DNA of 64,000 nucleotides, from assembly GCA_017464025.1 (NCBI GenBank), contig JAFUEI010000001.1, positions 1 through 64,000 of the forward strand, given 5' to 3'. Under the pieces are notes generated by a model. That model was not told the origin of the DNA and ran no database searches. It saw nothing but the letters and a program-made list of their open reading frames with translations. Source of the DNA: Paludibacteraceae bacterium (GTDB lineage: Bacteria > Bacteroidota > Bacteroidia > Bacteroidales > Paludibacteraceae). This document shows positions 27,574 through 36,675 of the stretch, one piece after another. Both the position numbers and the translations under genes were made by a program. The number at the start of each line of letters is the position of its first letter. Positions within the stretch are counted from its first letter, which is position 1.

Positions 27574-27583
27574 CGTCTCATGA

Positions 27584-27615
27584 TTTGCAGGGTTGAAAAC
27601 TTATGCCTAACTTTG
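27584..27615 (+). promoter_or_regulatory. Promoter of trxA
   Basis: TTTG (27584-27587), 20 nt, TAACTTTG (27608-27615). The leader before the ATG at 27672 is about 50 nt. Confidence 0.8.
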
Positions 27616-27671
27616 CAACGCAAACAAGCGAAGCAGATTAAATAGAAACAGAACATAAAAACGATACTACA

Positions 27672-27986
27672 ATGGTACAAACTCTTACCGATGCCAACTT
27701 CAAGGAAGCTCTGGCTCAAAACCCCACTCTTGTGGTGGACTTCTGGGCACCCTGGTGCGGCCCATGCAAGATGCTGGGTCCTGTAATCGACGAACTGGCC
27801 GAAGAATATGCCGGCCGTATTGCCGTAGGAAAGGTCAATGTGGACGAAAACGATGCCGTATGTCAGGAGTTCGGCATCATGAATATCCCCACCGTCCTCT
27901 TCTTCAAGAACGGCGAACTGGTCAACCGCCATGTCGGCTTCGCCCGCAAGCCCGATATGAGCCAGAAGTTCGAGGCTGTTCTCTGA
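27672..27986 (+). CDS. trxA: Thioredoxin
   Basis: This 104-aa cytoplasmic disulfide reductase has the standard WCGPC active site (about 28-32) in [23 protein letters not shown]. It also has the cis-Pro loop [13 protein letters not shown] and the usual C-terminal helix. Length and sequence are typical of thioredoxin 1. It has its own promoter and is followed 15 bp later by a terminator, so it is monocistronic. Confidence 0.97.
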   Translation: MVQTLTDANFKEALAQNPTLVVDFWAPWCGPCKMLGPVIDELAEEYAGRIAVGKVNVDENDAVCQEFGIMNIPTVLFFKNGELVNRHVGFARKPDMSQKFEAVL

Positions 27987-28001
27987 TTATCCCGGAAAAG
28001 G

Positions 28002-28030
28002 GTCCCGCTGCATGCTGGCGGGGCTTTTTT
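28002..28030 (+). terminator. Terminator of trxA
   Basis: GTCCCGC (28002-28008) pairs with GCGGGGC (28018-28024; one G-U) followed by six T. Confidence 0.75.
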
Positions 28031-28055
28031 ATATATTATCTAAATTCTTGTTATT

Positions 28056-28709
28056 ATGAAATCTACTTACAAAGAATTTCGTGAGCGCGCTTGGGCGATG
28101 CTCGAAGGTAAATGGTGGCAGATGGCGGTCGTCATGCTCGTCTTTCTTGCTTTGTCAATGGTACCCTCCATGCTGGGCTTCCCTATGGGAAAGTGGTCAT
28201 GGACTACCTTGGTCTTGACCTTGCTGCTGTGTCCGATGACCTATGCTCTTAAAGCGGGCTTCCTGCGTATGGACCGCGGAGGAGAGACCATCAAGGCAGG
28301 CGAACTCTTCGATATTTATAAGACCAACTTCGCCGGCTCCTTTGCCGTGGTGTTCCTTACCATTCTGTTCACTTTCCTCTGGATGCTGCTCTTTTTCATT
28401 CCGGGTGTCATCATGTCCTATGCCTATTCCATGGCAATCTATATCGCAGCCGACCACCCCGAACTCACGCCGATGGAGTGCATCAAGCGGAGCAAGGAAC
28501 TGATGAAAGGGCACAAGTGGAACCTCTTTGTGCTCGACCTCACCTTTATCGGCTGGATGTTGCTCGCCTTACTCACCGGCGGTATCCTTACGCTCTTTGT
28601 TGCTCCTTATCAGGAAATGGCCCGTGCCGAGTTCTATCGCGAAATCATAGCGGAGGGCCAACCCGAAGAAATCACTGCTGACGCTGCCGTTGCCGCAGAA
28701 GCTGAATAA
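28056..28709 (+). CDS. DUF975-family integral membrane protein
   Basis: This 217-aa protein begins with the family's polar stretch ending in the WWQ block (MKSTYKEFRERAWAMLEGKWWQM). It then has about four to five membrane helices (near 24-45, 47-65, 97-125, 160-185). The DUF975 signatures are GFLRMDRGGETIKAGELFDIYKTNF, FFIPGVIMSYAYSMAIYIAADHPELTPMECIKRSKELMKGHKWNLFVL, and a final VAPYQEMARAEFYREI. The C-terminus is an acidic Glu/Ala tail. The function of the family is unknown. It is followed 20 bp later by the Ig-like secreted protein, and the two may share a transcript. Confidence 0.88.
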   Translation: MKSTYKEFRERAWAMLEGKWWQMAVVMLVFLALSMVPSMLGFPMGKWSWTTLVLTLLLCPMTYALKAGFLRMDRGGETIKAGELFDIYKTNFAGSFAVVFLTILFTFLWMLLFFIPGVIMSYAYSMAIYIAADHPELTPMECIKRSKELMKGHKWNLFVLDLTFIGWMLLALLTGGILTLFVAPYQEMARAEFYREIIAEGQPEEITADAAVAAEAE

Positions 28710-28729
28710 CGATTATATTTCAACCCGAT

Positions 28730-31345
28730 ATGAAGAAAATCACATCTTTTGTACTGATGCTGCTCCTCTGTGGCATCAGTGTTTTTGCGCAGACCATCAG
28801 CGCACCTGATATCGATTTCGGTACGGTTAGTATCAAAGGTCAGCCGTCAGGCGTCACCGACAGCCGGACCGTCACCGTCTCCGCTCCCGGACTCGACCAG
28901 TACGGCGTCACCATCGGAGCTTCCGCCACCTCTTCCGATGAAGACAACTGTCTCTTCGATGTAGCCCCCTATTCGGTCTATGTCAATTACAACAAAGGGC
29001 AGAGCACGGCCGACTTTACGGTCAGCTATCTCGCCGTGGCCGCCGGCACCTATACCGGTACGGTCACTTTCACCGACTACATGGGGCACGACAAGACCAT
29101 CAGCTTGAAGCTGGTCGTAACGGGCGATGCCATCGTGGCCAAAACCACTACCTATCAGAAGATCACCGCCCTCAGCCAGCTCGCTGTAGGTGATGTGGTG
29201 GTCTTCGCCTGCGAGTCGGCAGGAGCTGTCTGCGGACCGCTTGACGGTGCCGCCCTCAGTGCCGTTACGGAGAATGTCTCCTTCCAGACCGGCGGCACGA
29301 TGCAGGTCCCCGAGACGGCACAGACCTTCACGCTCGGCAAATACAACGGCGCTTGGCAGTTCACGGCTACTGGCACATCCGACCGCCTCTTGCTCGATAT
29401 CGAGAGCAACAACGGAAAGGGTGCCTTCACCTACACTCCGGGCGAAAACCATCTCGCCGGATATGCCATCAGCTTCGACAGCAAGGGCAATGCCAACATC
29501 ACCCGCAGCAATCAGGATGCCGACTTCCTCTATCCCGTCTATTATGCCACCGGTGGCACAGGCGGTCGCTTCAAACCCTATAAGAACGGCGTGGAAACAG
29601 CCATCTGTCTCTATAAGAAAGCCGGTGAAGCCGAGACGCTGAAGTCCTCGGTTGTGCTTACGCCCGCCGCAGTGGACTTCGGTTCGGTCGAACTGAGCGA
29701 GCAGAAGACGCTCTCCTTCACCTATACGGCCGAGAATCTGACCGACGACATCCTCTGGATGGTATCGGGGGCCGATGCCGCTTGCTTCGCTGTCAAGCAG
29801 TCGGGCGACCGCAAGGCCGGCACAGTAGAGCTCACCTACAACGGAACGGTTACCGCCATCCGTACACTGAGTGCTACACTCGCCTATCTCACGCAGAATA
29901 CCGAGCTGGACCCCATGTCCGCCGAACTGCCCATATCAATATCGCTTGCGGCCAACACCATCCGCCCCGAAGCCGTGGTGCTCGACAAGCAGACAGCCGT
30001 GCTCCCGCTTGACCGCACCTTGCAGCTCTCCTGCTCATTCCTGCCCGTCAACACCACCGACCAGCGGGTCACTTGGACTTCCCTCGACCCCGACAATGCG
30101 ACGGTGGACGATAAGGGTCTTGTCACGCCTGCCGCCGGCGCTACCCAGTACAACTCCGCCCGCATCGTGGTCACTTCGGTGCGCAACACCCTGCTGAAGG
30201 ACACTTGCAAGGTATCCTTCTCCTTGCCCGTGCCGGAGACGCTTCTTCTCACCTGCAAGCAGCAGACCGTTGGCGACAAACTGACGCTCTATATTGGTCA
30301 GACCGATACCGTCTGGGGTGCTATCCTCCCCGAGGGCGCTTCGCAGACCGTTAACTTCGCCATGGACAAGAACGACTATGTCGGCTTCCGCAAGGACAGC
30401 AAGTACATCGGCAATGGCTACCGCTACTATGCCCTGCTGACCGGTAAGGCGGTCGGCTCGGCGGTGCTGATGGCTGCCGCGGGCGGCAACAGCCAGCTCA
30501 CGCGTACGCTCACCGTCGAGGTATTGCCCGTGCTGGCTGAAACGCTTGCCTTCAACCCCGCCGAAGCGGAGATTGCTGTGGACGGCACCTTCACGCTCAA
30601 CCCTGTCTTCACGCCTGCCGGTGTCACCGACCGCTCGTTCACCTGCAGCGGCTACGATGAGACTATTGTCTCCGTGACTGACGGTGTGGTGAAGGGTCTG
30701 AAAGAAGGCACCACCACCGTCACCGCCACAACGGTCAACGGCAAGACGGCACAGCTGAAGGTCACTGTTACGGCCAAGGTGTGGTACACCCTTGTCACCG
30801 ACCCCGCTACGTTGCGCGACGGCGACTGCATCGTCCTGGCACGCAATAGCGGAATTTCGCTGATTGCCTCCGGTGCCGGTGCCGACAACCTGACGGTGGA
30901 CTCTGTCGCCCTCTCCTTCGAGGCGGACAAGGTGGCTTCCGAAAAGGCCCTCGTTCTTACCCTCGTGCAGAAAGGTGCCGCTTGGAACCTCCGTTTGCCA
31001 GACGGCCGTCTGCTTGGCGCTGAGAAATCGGGCAGCGCCAAACTCCTGTTCGGCAAGAACACCGACTGGACCATGACGGCGGAAGACGGAAAGGTCATTG
31101 TCACCAATGTGACGGTAGGCCGTTCACTTGCCTATAACGCGAATCAGAAGTATCTGCGTCTCTACAGCAGTCCCGCTACGATGCCCTACGTCTTCGTCTA
31201 TACCCTCACGCCCCATGCAGGGCAGCCTACGGACTTGCAGTCTGCCGAAGAGGTGCTGCGGCCCCGCAAGGTGCTCCGTAACGGACAAGTGCTCATCATC
31301 CTGCCCGACGGACGATGCTTCAACCTCCAGGGTGTGGAACTGTAA
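28730..31345 (+). CDS. Large secreted multi-domain Ig-like (BIG2-type) protein
   Basis: This 871-aa protein has a signal peptide (MKKITSFVLMLLLCGISVFA). It is built of beta-sandwich modules: two choice-of-anchor-like domains near the N-terminus and at about 300-400 (each opening with ...DFGTV/DFGSV), and several Ig-like group 2 modules at about 415-690 (VVLDKQTAVLPLDRTLQLSCSFLPVNTTDQRVTWTS; LAFNPAEAEIAVDGTFTLNPVFTP). Two other modules (about 135-295 and 690-830) resemble each other. The end, RKVLRNGQVLIILPDGRCFNLQGVEL, is the short C-terminal tail seen in many Bacteroidales surface proteins. It is likely a surface adhesin or structural protein. No enzyme motif is visible. Confidence 0.8.
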   Translation: MKKITSFVLMLLLCGISVFAQTISAPDIDFGTVSIKGQPSGVTDSRTVTVSAPGLDQYGVTIGASATSSDEDNCLFDVAPYSVYVNYNKGQSTADFTVSYLAVAAGTYTGTVTFTDYMGHDKTISLKLVVTGDAIVAKTTTYQKITALSQLAVGDVVVFACESAGAVCGPLDGAALSAVTENVSFQTGGTMQVPETAQTFTLGKYNGAWQFTATGTSDRLLLDIESNNGKGAFTYTPGENHLAGYAISFDSKGNANITRSNQDADFLYPVYYATGGTGGRFKPYKNGVETAICLYKKAGEAETLKSSVVLTPAAVDFGSVELSEQKTLSFTYTAENLTDDILWMVSGADAACFAVKQSGDRKAGTVELTYNGTVTAIRTLSATLAYLTQNTELDPMSAELPISISLAANTIRPEAVVLDKQTAVLPLDRTLQLSCSFLPVNTTDQRVTWTSLDPDNATVDDKGLVTPAAGATQYNSARIVVTSVRNTLLKDTCKVSFSLPVPETLLLTCKQQTVGDKLTLYIGQTDTVWGAILPEGASQTVNFAMDKNDYVGFRKDSKYIGNGYRYYALLTGKAVGSAVLMAAAGGNSQLTRTLTVEVLPVLAETLAFNPAEAEIAVDGTFTLNPVFTPAGVTDRSFTCSGYDETIVSVTDGVVKGLKEGTTTVTATTVNGKTAQLKVTVTAKVWYTLVTDPATLRDGDCIVLARNSGISLIASGAGADNLTVDSVALSFEADKVASEKALVLTLVQKGAAWNLRLPDGRLLGAEKSGSAKLLFGKNTDWTMTAEDGKVIVTNVTVGRSLAYNANQKYLRLYSSPATMPYVFVYTLTPHAGQPTDLQSAEEVLRPRKVLRNGQVLIILPDGRCFNLQGVEL

Positions 31346-31366
31346 AAACATCAAAGGAACACTGCC

Positions 31367-32569
31367 TTGAACCGTCAGGATTTTCCTATATTGCAAGAGC
31401 CTGTCTATGGCCGGCGCATGGTCTATCTCGACAATGCCGCCACTTCCCAAAAGCCGAAGGCCGTGCTTGACGCCCTCCTCTATGGCTATACGCATTTCAA
31501 TGCGAATATCCATCGCGGCGTGCACCATCTCGCCCAGGTGGCCACGCAGCATCACGAGGAGGCGCGGCAGGCCGTCGCCTCCTTCCTGCATGCACGCTCA
31601 CCCCGCGAGATAGTCTTCACCAAGGGCACTACCGATGCCCTCAATATGCTGGCTTTCTCTTTCGGCGAAGCCTTTGTGCGGGAGGGCGACGAGATAGTGG
31701 TCAGTGCCTTGGAGCACCATTCCAATATCGTCCCCTGGCAGATGCTCTGCGAGCGCAAGCAGGCCGTGTTGCGCGTCATCCCCCTGCAGGACGACCTGAC
31801 GCTCGACCTCGAAGCCTTCGCACGCTTGCTCAACGGCCGCACCCGTATCGTCAGTGTGGCGCACGTGAGCAACGTGCTGGGCATCGTCAATCCGGTGCAG
31901 GACATCATCCGCATGGCTCATGAGCGCGGAATACCCGTCTGTCTCGATGCCGCCCAGGCGGCTCCCCATCTTCCTTTGAATGTACAGGCTCTCGACTGCG
32001 ACTTCCTTGCTCTCTCCGCCCATAAGATGTACGGCCCTACGGGGATAGGCGTACTCTATGGCAAAGAGCATTGGCTGGAGCAGTTGCCGCCTGCACAAGG
32101 GGGCGGTGAGATGATTGAGCATGTCTCTTTCGAAAAGACAACCTACAACACGTTGCCCTATAAGTTCGAAGCCGGTACGCCCGACTTCATCGGCAGCTAT
32201 GCCTTTGCCGCCGCACTCGCCTATATGCAGACCATCGGTATGGAGCGGATTGCGGAGCACGAGGCGGACCTCACATGCTATGCCGAACAGCAACTGGCCG
32301 CTCTGCCTCAGGTGCATATCTATGCCGCCGGCCAACCCAAGGCAGGAGTCCTTTCCTTCAACGTCGGACAGATTCATCCCTACGACCTCGGTATGCTGCT
32401 CGACCGGCAGGGAGTGGGCGTGCGTACCGGTCACCATTGTGCCGAACCCCTCATCACGCATCTCGGAGTCCCCGGCACCGTTCGCGCATCTTTCGGGTTG
32501 TACAACGACCGCGAGGATATCGACCTCTTCATGGCCGCCCTCCGAAAGGCTGTGGCCATGCTTGCATAA
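31367..32569 (+). CDS. sufS: SufS-type cysteine desulfurase
   Basis: This 400-aa PLP enzyme converts cysteine to alanine and delivers sulfur for Fe-S cluster assembly. It has the class V aminotransferase layout: the N-terminal YLDNAATSQKPKAV block, SALEHHSNIVPWQ, ISVAHVSNVLGIV-type core (IVSVAHVSNVLG), the PLP lysine in LSAHKMYGPTGIGVLYG (about 218), and the persulfide Cys in RTGHHCAEPL (about 358), typical of group II SufS. The start is a TTG at 31367 preceded by AAAGGA (31353-31358). There is no in-frame ATG between the upstream stop and this codon. No sufBCD genes are in view, which is unusual. It sits 22 bp after the Ig-like protein. Confidence 0.88.
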   Translation: MNRQDFPILQEPVYGRRMVYLDNAATSQKPKAVLDALLYGYTHFNANIHRGVHHLAQVATQHHEEARQAVASFLHARSPREIVFTKGTTDALNMLAFSFGEAFVREGDEIVVSALEHHSNIVPWQMLCERKQAVLRVIPLQDDLTLDLEAFARLLNGRTRIVSVAHVSNVLGIVNPVQDIIRMAHERGIPVCLDAAQAAPHLPLNVQALDCDFLALSAHKMYGPTGIGVLYGKEHWLEQLPPAQGGGEMIEHVSFEKTTYNTLPYKFEAGTPDFIGSYAFAAALAYMQTIGMERIAEHEADLTCYAEQQLAALPQVHIYAAGQPKAGVLSFNVGQIHPYDLGMLLDRQGVGVRTGHHCAEPLITHLGVPGTVRASFGLYNDREDIDLFMAALRKAVAMLA

Positions 32570-32587
32570 CCCCGAAACGCCCAAGCT

Positions 32588-33844
32588 ATGTACAACGCAC
32601 TATACACCACCAACTTCCTCTCCACGCTGAACGACAACTATCAGAAGATGCTCGGTATGCTGGTTGTCACCGGCTGGGTCAGCTCGGAGTGGAAGCCGCT
32701 CGTCATCAGCATCACGGGTGCCGCCTTGGTGCTCCCCTATATCTTCTGCTCCCCCTTAGCCAACAGGGCCGCGCAGCTCTATGGCAAGCAGCGGGTCGTG
32801 CGGGTGTGCAAACTGCTGGAGATTCCCATTGTCCTCCTCGCCGTGGCGGGATTTCTGCTGAAAGACCCCGCGCTCTTTGCCCAGCACAGCTGGTCCACCC
32901 TTGTCGCTACCGTGCTGGTGGTGCTCGCTATCTTCCTTATCGGTATTCAGAGCAGTATGTATTCACCGGCCAAATACGGACTCATACGCGACATCGGCGG
33001 GGTGGAGAATGTCTCGAAAGGCATGGGAGGCATGGAGAGCCTCAGCTTCCTGGGCATGCTGCTGGCTACCGCACTGGCCGCCTTCATGGTGGACCACTCT
33101 TCGGCACAGCCCCTCGTGTACAGCAGTTTGCTCGTTATTCTGGCCGTGGCAGGCTATGTGGCCTCGCTGCTCATTCGGGCCGAAGAGACCAACTCCGACG
33201 AACGCGAGAGCCTCAACCCCTTTGCCTACATGCGTTCCACCCATCGTATGGTGTTGCAATATCCGGGACTCAACAGCGTGATATATATCCTCAGCATCTT
33301 CTGGTGGTTTGCCACCACCATTCAGCTCTGCGTCATCGTCTATTGTCAGGATGTGATGGGGCTTGACAAGGGCGAGCCCGGCATCATCATGTGCTGTGCC
33401 GCCGTCGGTATCAGTCTGGGCTGTGTGCTGAGCGGCCGGTTGGGCAACCGCTTCCCCGACGAGATTGTGCGTGTCCCGCTCTATGGCGCGCTGCTTTCTG
33501 TCGGACTGCTCGTGATGTTCCTGCTCAATGCAGGCCATTATGTGGTGTTTACGGTGGTGCTGTTCTTCGTCGGTGTGATGGGAGGTTTCTTCAAGGTCCC
33601 CCTCGATGCCGCTATTCAGCGTACGGTACGCCACGAACAGCTCAATACGGTCCTCGCCTACTTCAATCAGGTATCCTTCCTCTTTATGCTCGGTGCTTCC
33701 GTCACCTACTACATCGTCACGCTCATCCTGCCCCAGCGCTATGTCTTCCTCATGCTCGCTGTCGTCATGATGCTCTCCTCCGTGTCGTTGGTATGGTTCT
33801 ATCCGCCGGTCCGCCGGACGTGGAAGCGCAGCTTCCGCCGCTGA
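32588..33844 (+). CDS. MFS transporter, LplT-like
   Basis: This 418-aa inner-membrane protein has about 12 hydrophobic helices. The N-terminal YTTNFLSTLNDNYQKML, the central FLIGIQSSMYSPAKYGLIRDI, and VSKGMGGMESLSFLGMLLATALAAFMVDHSS match the lysophospholipid-transporter LplT branch of the major facilitator superfamily. In other bacteria these proteins flip lysophospholipids for re-acylation. No acyltransferase domain or gene adjoins it here, so the substrate is uncertain. It starts 18 bp after the cysteine desulfurase gene and may be co-transcribed. Confidence 0.8.
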   Translation: MYNALYTTNFLSTLNDNYQKMLGMLVVTGWVSSEWKPLVISITGAALVLPYIFCSPLANRAAQLYGKQRVVRVCKLLEIPIVLLAVAGFLLKDPALFAQHSWSTLVATVLVVLAIFLIGIQSSMYSPAKYGLIRDIGGVENVSKGMGGMESLSFLGMLLATALAAFMVDHSSAQPLVYSSLLVILAVAGYVASLLIRAEETNSDERESLNPFAYMRSTHRMVLQYPGLNSVIYILSIFWWFATTIQLCVIVYCQDVMGLDKGEPGIIMCCAAVGISLGCVLSGRLGNRFPDEIVRVPLYGALLSVGLLVMFLLNAGHYVVFTVVLFFVGVMGGFFKVPLDAAIQRTVRHEQLNTVLAYFNQVSFLFMLGASVTYYIVTLILPQRYVFLMLAVVMMLSSVSLVWFYPPVRRTWKRSFRR

Positions 33845-33868
33845 GCATGTATCAAGCCGCATATTGCT

Positions 33869-33909
33869 AAAAAAGATAGAGCCGCATGGTACCGTACCAT
33901 GCGGCTCTA
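33869..33909 (-). terminator. Terminator of galK-galM (15-bp perfect stem)
   Basis: A perfect 15-bp stem, 33877-33891 with 33895-33909, closed by a CCG loop. On the minus strand it is followed by TCTTTTTT (33876-33869). It may also stop the convergent MFS gene transcript. Confidence 0.85.
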
Positions 33910-33977
33910 CTAATAAAGGTGTGTGTATCGCTATATTGCTGTTTGATGGACCTGCTTCTTTCGTTGGACCCAAGTCC

Positions 33978-35024
33978 TTACACGAACTTGTAGATGCACT
34001 GCTCGCAATATACCTCGCCGGGTCGCAATACGGGCGACGGGAATTCGGGGTGGTTGGGCGAGTCGGGGAAGTTCTGCGCTTCTAAACATACGGCGGTCTG
34101 TACATCGTACAAGCGGCCTGACTTGCCCGTGTGGCGCTCTACCCAGTTGCCCGTATATACCTGCAGGCCGGGCATCGTGGTCCATACCTCCATCGTCCGG
34201 CCGCCGGCACTCACTACCGCGGCCAGCTCCGCCAGCTTCCTGTTTCCGCCTTCCTCATGGTCTGTTTTGCGCAGCACGAAGTTGTTGTCGATGCCGCGCC
34301 CGGGGGCAAAGAAGGGGTCGTCTATCCTGTCGCCTATCCGTACCGGCTCGCGGAAATCCATCGGCGTACCCTCCACGGGCACAATCTCGCCCGTCGGGCA
34401 GGCCGTGTCGTCAAACGGGGTGTACCGGTCGGCCATCACTTGCAGCACGTGGTCGCGTACATCGCCCTCGCCCTCCCCCTTCAGGTTGAAGTAGGCGTGG
34501 TTCGTAAAACCGACTATCGTCGGCTTGTCGGTCTTGGCTTCATAGATGATTTCCAATGCGTTGTCTTGTGTCACATTGTAGGTCACATACACGTCCAAGG
34601 TGCCGGGGTAGTTCTCCTCGCCGTCTTGCGAACGGTAGTGTAGGCTCACCGAGTGCTTGGTTTGGCCCACCGTCTCCCACACCTGCTCGTTGAAGCCGCT
34701 CGTGCCGCCGTGCAGATGGTTTGTACCGTTGTTGACGGCCAACTGGTAGTTCGTGCCGTCAAGCGTGAAACGCCCGTCCTTGATGCGGTTGGCATACCGT
34801 CCTATCACGGCGTTGAAGTAGGTCTCCTGGTTCTGCCATTCCGGCAGCGTGCCGAAGCCTAACACCACGTCGGCCAGCCGGCCTTCTTTGTCGGGGGCAT
34901 ACAGCGACACTATCTTGGCGCCGTAGTTGGTTATCTGCACCGTCATGCCCTGCGGGTTGCGGAGCGTGAACAGACGGATGCGCCGGCCTTTGCGCAGACC
35001 GGTGAATGTTTCTTCCTGTACCAT
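33978..35024 (-). CDS. galM: Aldose 1-epimerase (mutarotase)
   Basis: This 348-aa enzyme interconverts alpha and beta anomers of galactose and glucose and feeds beta- to alpha-galactose to GalK. Family blocks are QITNYGAKIVSLYAPDKEG, the sugar-binding ANRIKDGRFTLDG and NNGTNHLHGGTSGFNEQVWE (catalytic-site His), TNHAYFNLKGEG (second His), and the catalytic Glu region near the C-terminus (VYTGNW and CLEAQNFPDSPNHPEFPSPVLRPGE). No signal peptide is present, so it is cytoplasmic. It lies 45 bp downstream of galK in the same orientation and is probably one transcript from the promoter at 36337. Confidence 0.95.
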   Translation of the reverse strand: MVQEETFTGLRKGRRIRLFTLRNPQGMTVQITNYGAKIVSLYAPDKEGRLADVVLGFGTLPEWQNQETYFNAVIGRYANRIKDGRFTLDGTNYQLAVNNGTNHLHGGTSGFNEQVWETVGQTKHSVSLHYRSQDGEENYPGTLDVYVTYNVTQDNALEIIYEAKTDKPTIVGFTNHAYFNLKGEGEGDVRDHVLQVMADRYTPFDDTACPTGEIVPVEGTPMDFREPVRIGDRIDDPFFAPGRGIDNNFVLRKTDHEEGGNRKLAELAAVVSAGGRTMEVWTTMPGLQVYTGNWVERHTGKSGRLYDVQTAVCLEAQNFPDSPNHPEFPSPVLRPGEVYCEQCIYKFV

Positions 35025-35069
35025 GCGGATTCCTATGTTTTGTATTCAGGTATTTCCGGAAGGGTGACC

Positions 35070-36236
35070 TTACGCTATCCTGCGGGCACCGTCGCCTATT
35101 TCGGCAATGTAGAAGTCGGGCTTTATGCCGGTCTTTTCCTCGTAGGCCTTGCCTACCTGCTCGATGAATACGGGGATAGCCTCATCTTTTACAAGCGATA
35201 CCGTGCAGCCGCCGAAGCCGCCGCCCGTCATGCGCGAACCTATCACGCCCTCTATCTTCCATGCCTCTTCAGCCAGCGTGTCTAAGTGCAGACCCGTCAC
35301 TTCATAGTCGTCACGCAGCGATACGTGGCTCTGGCACATCAGTTTTCCGAAGGTCGCTATGTCGCCTCTGCGCAGTGCCTTCACGGCATCGGTCGTGCGC
35401 TGCACCTCGCCTACCACGTGGCGGGCACGCTTGTGCGCTATCGGGTCGGTGATGGCCTGCTCTATCTGCTCAAACTCCGCCTCCGTCAGTTCGGCCAGAT
35501 TCTTCAGCTCCGGACGGACCGTGCGCAGCTGCTTCAGCGCCAACTGGCACTGTGCCACGCGGTCGTTGTAGGCTCCCGAGTCCAGTTTGTGAGGACTGTG
35601 CGTGTTGCTTATCACCACTTTGATGCCTTCCAGCTTCACCGGCACAAGCTCAAACTCCAGCGTGTCGCAGTTGAGGAAGATGGCGTGGTCCTTCTTGCCT
35701 TGCGCCGAGGCAAACTGGTCCATGATGCCGCAGTTTACGCCGGCAAACTCATGCTCCGATGCCTGACCGATGAGCGCTAACTGGGTCCGGTCGTAGCCTG
35801 TACCCAATTGGTCGTTCATGGCGTATGCCGTCACCACTTCCAGTGCGGCGCTCGACGACAGACCCGCACCGGCCGGAACGTTGCCCCATATCAGGATGTC
35901 ATACCCTTGCTCAATGCTCACTCCGCGTTTGATGAACTGGGCGATGCAGCCTAACGGATAGTTCACCCAGTGGTTGGCGGGCAGCGGGGTAGTGAGGGTG
36001 CTCAGCGCAAGTTCGGTCACTTCCGGCATGTTGAGCGATTTGAAGCGCATCACCTTCTCGGTGTTCCGTGCTAACAGCAGCCAGGTGCCGAAGCTCAGGG
36101 CGCAGGGGAATACGTAGCCCCCGTTGTAGTCGGTGTGTTCTCCTATCAGATTCACGCGGCCCGGAGAGAAATACACGGCCTCCGCCGCCTTCTTGTAAGC
36201 CTGCTCAAAGGCTTGTTCCAGTTCGTTGAGTTCCAT
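35070..36236 (-). CDS. galK: Galactokinase
   Basis: This 388-aa GHMP kinase phosphorylates galactose in the Leloir pathway. The galactokinase signature GRVNLIGEHTDYNGGYV is at about 26-42. The GHMP ATP loop is VPAGAGLSSSAALEVVTAY (about 112-130). The catalytic aspartate block is GVNCGIMDQFASAQG. The third motif is GSRMTGGGFGGCTVSLV. ATG at 36236 (MELNELEQ) was chosen because the longer frame runs into the promoter. The leader from the promoter is about 95 nt. No galT is visible nearby. Confidence 0.95.
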   Translation of the reverse strand: MELNELEQAFEQAYKKAAEAVYFSPGRVNLIGEHTDYNGGYVFPCALSFGTWLLLARNTEKVMRFKSLNMPEVTELALSTLTTPLPANHWVNYPLGCIAQFIKRGVSIEQGYDILIWGNVPAGAGLSSSAALEVVTAYAMNDQLGTGYDRTQLALIGQASEHEFAGVNCGIMDQFASAQGKKDHAIFLNCDTLEFELVPVKLEGIKVVISNTHSPHKLDSGAYNDRVAQCQLALKQLRTVRPELKNLAELTEAEFEQIEQAITDPIAHKRARHVVGEVQRTTDAVKALRRGDIATFGKLMCQSHVSLRDDYEVTGLHLDTLAEEAWKIEGVIGSRMTGGGFGGCTVSLVKDEAIPVFIEQVGKAYEEKTGIKPDFYIAEIGDGARRIA

Positions 36237-36336
36237 GATAATTGTATATTTAGAGGTTATTTTTTTATAGGTTTGTCCGTCTTGTTTTTCGGGGTCTGTC
36301 TTCTCGGAAGAATCCCGTCCTCCCCGTTTTATGCTG

Positions 36337-36368
36337 CAAAGATACAAACTTATTTTCACTCCCGCAAC
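36337..36368 (-). promoter_or_regulatory. Promoter of galK-galM
   Basis: On the minus strand GTTG (36368-36365), 20 nt, TATCTTTG (36344-36337). The dispersed repeat starts 2 nt further upstream at 36370. Confidence 0.75.
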
Positions 36369-36369
36369 C

Positions 36370-36452
36370 TGAAGGAGAGTTTAGGCGGGCGTATGGTCGG
36401 GGTGCTCGGGACGGGCACCCCGACCTCAGCCACGCCTCGACGAAGCGGGTCT
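36370..36452. repeat. Dispersed hairpin repeat, copy 1 (upstream of galK)
   Basis: An 83-bp sequence nearly identical to 61531-61612 (one C missing there). Its core is an 11-bp perfect inverted repeat, GGTCGGGGTGC (36395-36405) with GCACCCCGACC (36415-36425), 9-nt loop. It ends at the -33 box of the galK promoter. Confidence 0.9.
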
Positions 36453-36586
36453 GAGGATGTGTAACTTCGTCCATTTGTCGAACCATTTGACAAAATATAG
36501 CCGCTGCCTGAAAGTCGCTGCAAAGATACTGCATTTTCGTGCTCGTTGTTGGTAATCTTAACAACCGGACTATTCAATACAATAAG

Positions 36587-36608
36587 ATGCAACCTTTTTG
36601 GGTTGCAT
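36587..36608 (-). terminator. Possible terminator of the methyltransferase cassette
   Basis: ATGCAACC/GGTTGCAT, an 8-bp perfect stem with 6-nt loop, lies 68 bp after the methyltransferase stop. The following T-run on the minus strand is poor (CTTATTG). The rest of 36453-36675 shows no gene. Confidence 0.45.
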
Positions 36609-36675
36609 TCCTGATAATGCTCTTCTACCTGCTACTCTTGATGACGTCGTTTGAAATAGAGTGAGATATACGGAT

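Noticed and set aside
36521-36528. A TATCTTTG element on the minus strand near the end of the methyltransferase region
   Set aside because: No -33 element at the right distance and no gene downstream before the repeat; it may be a duplicate of the galK promoter region.
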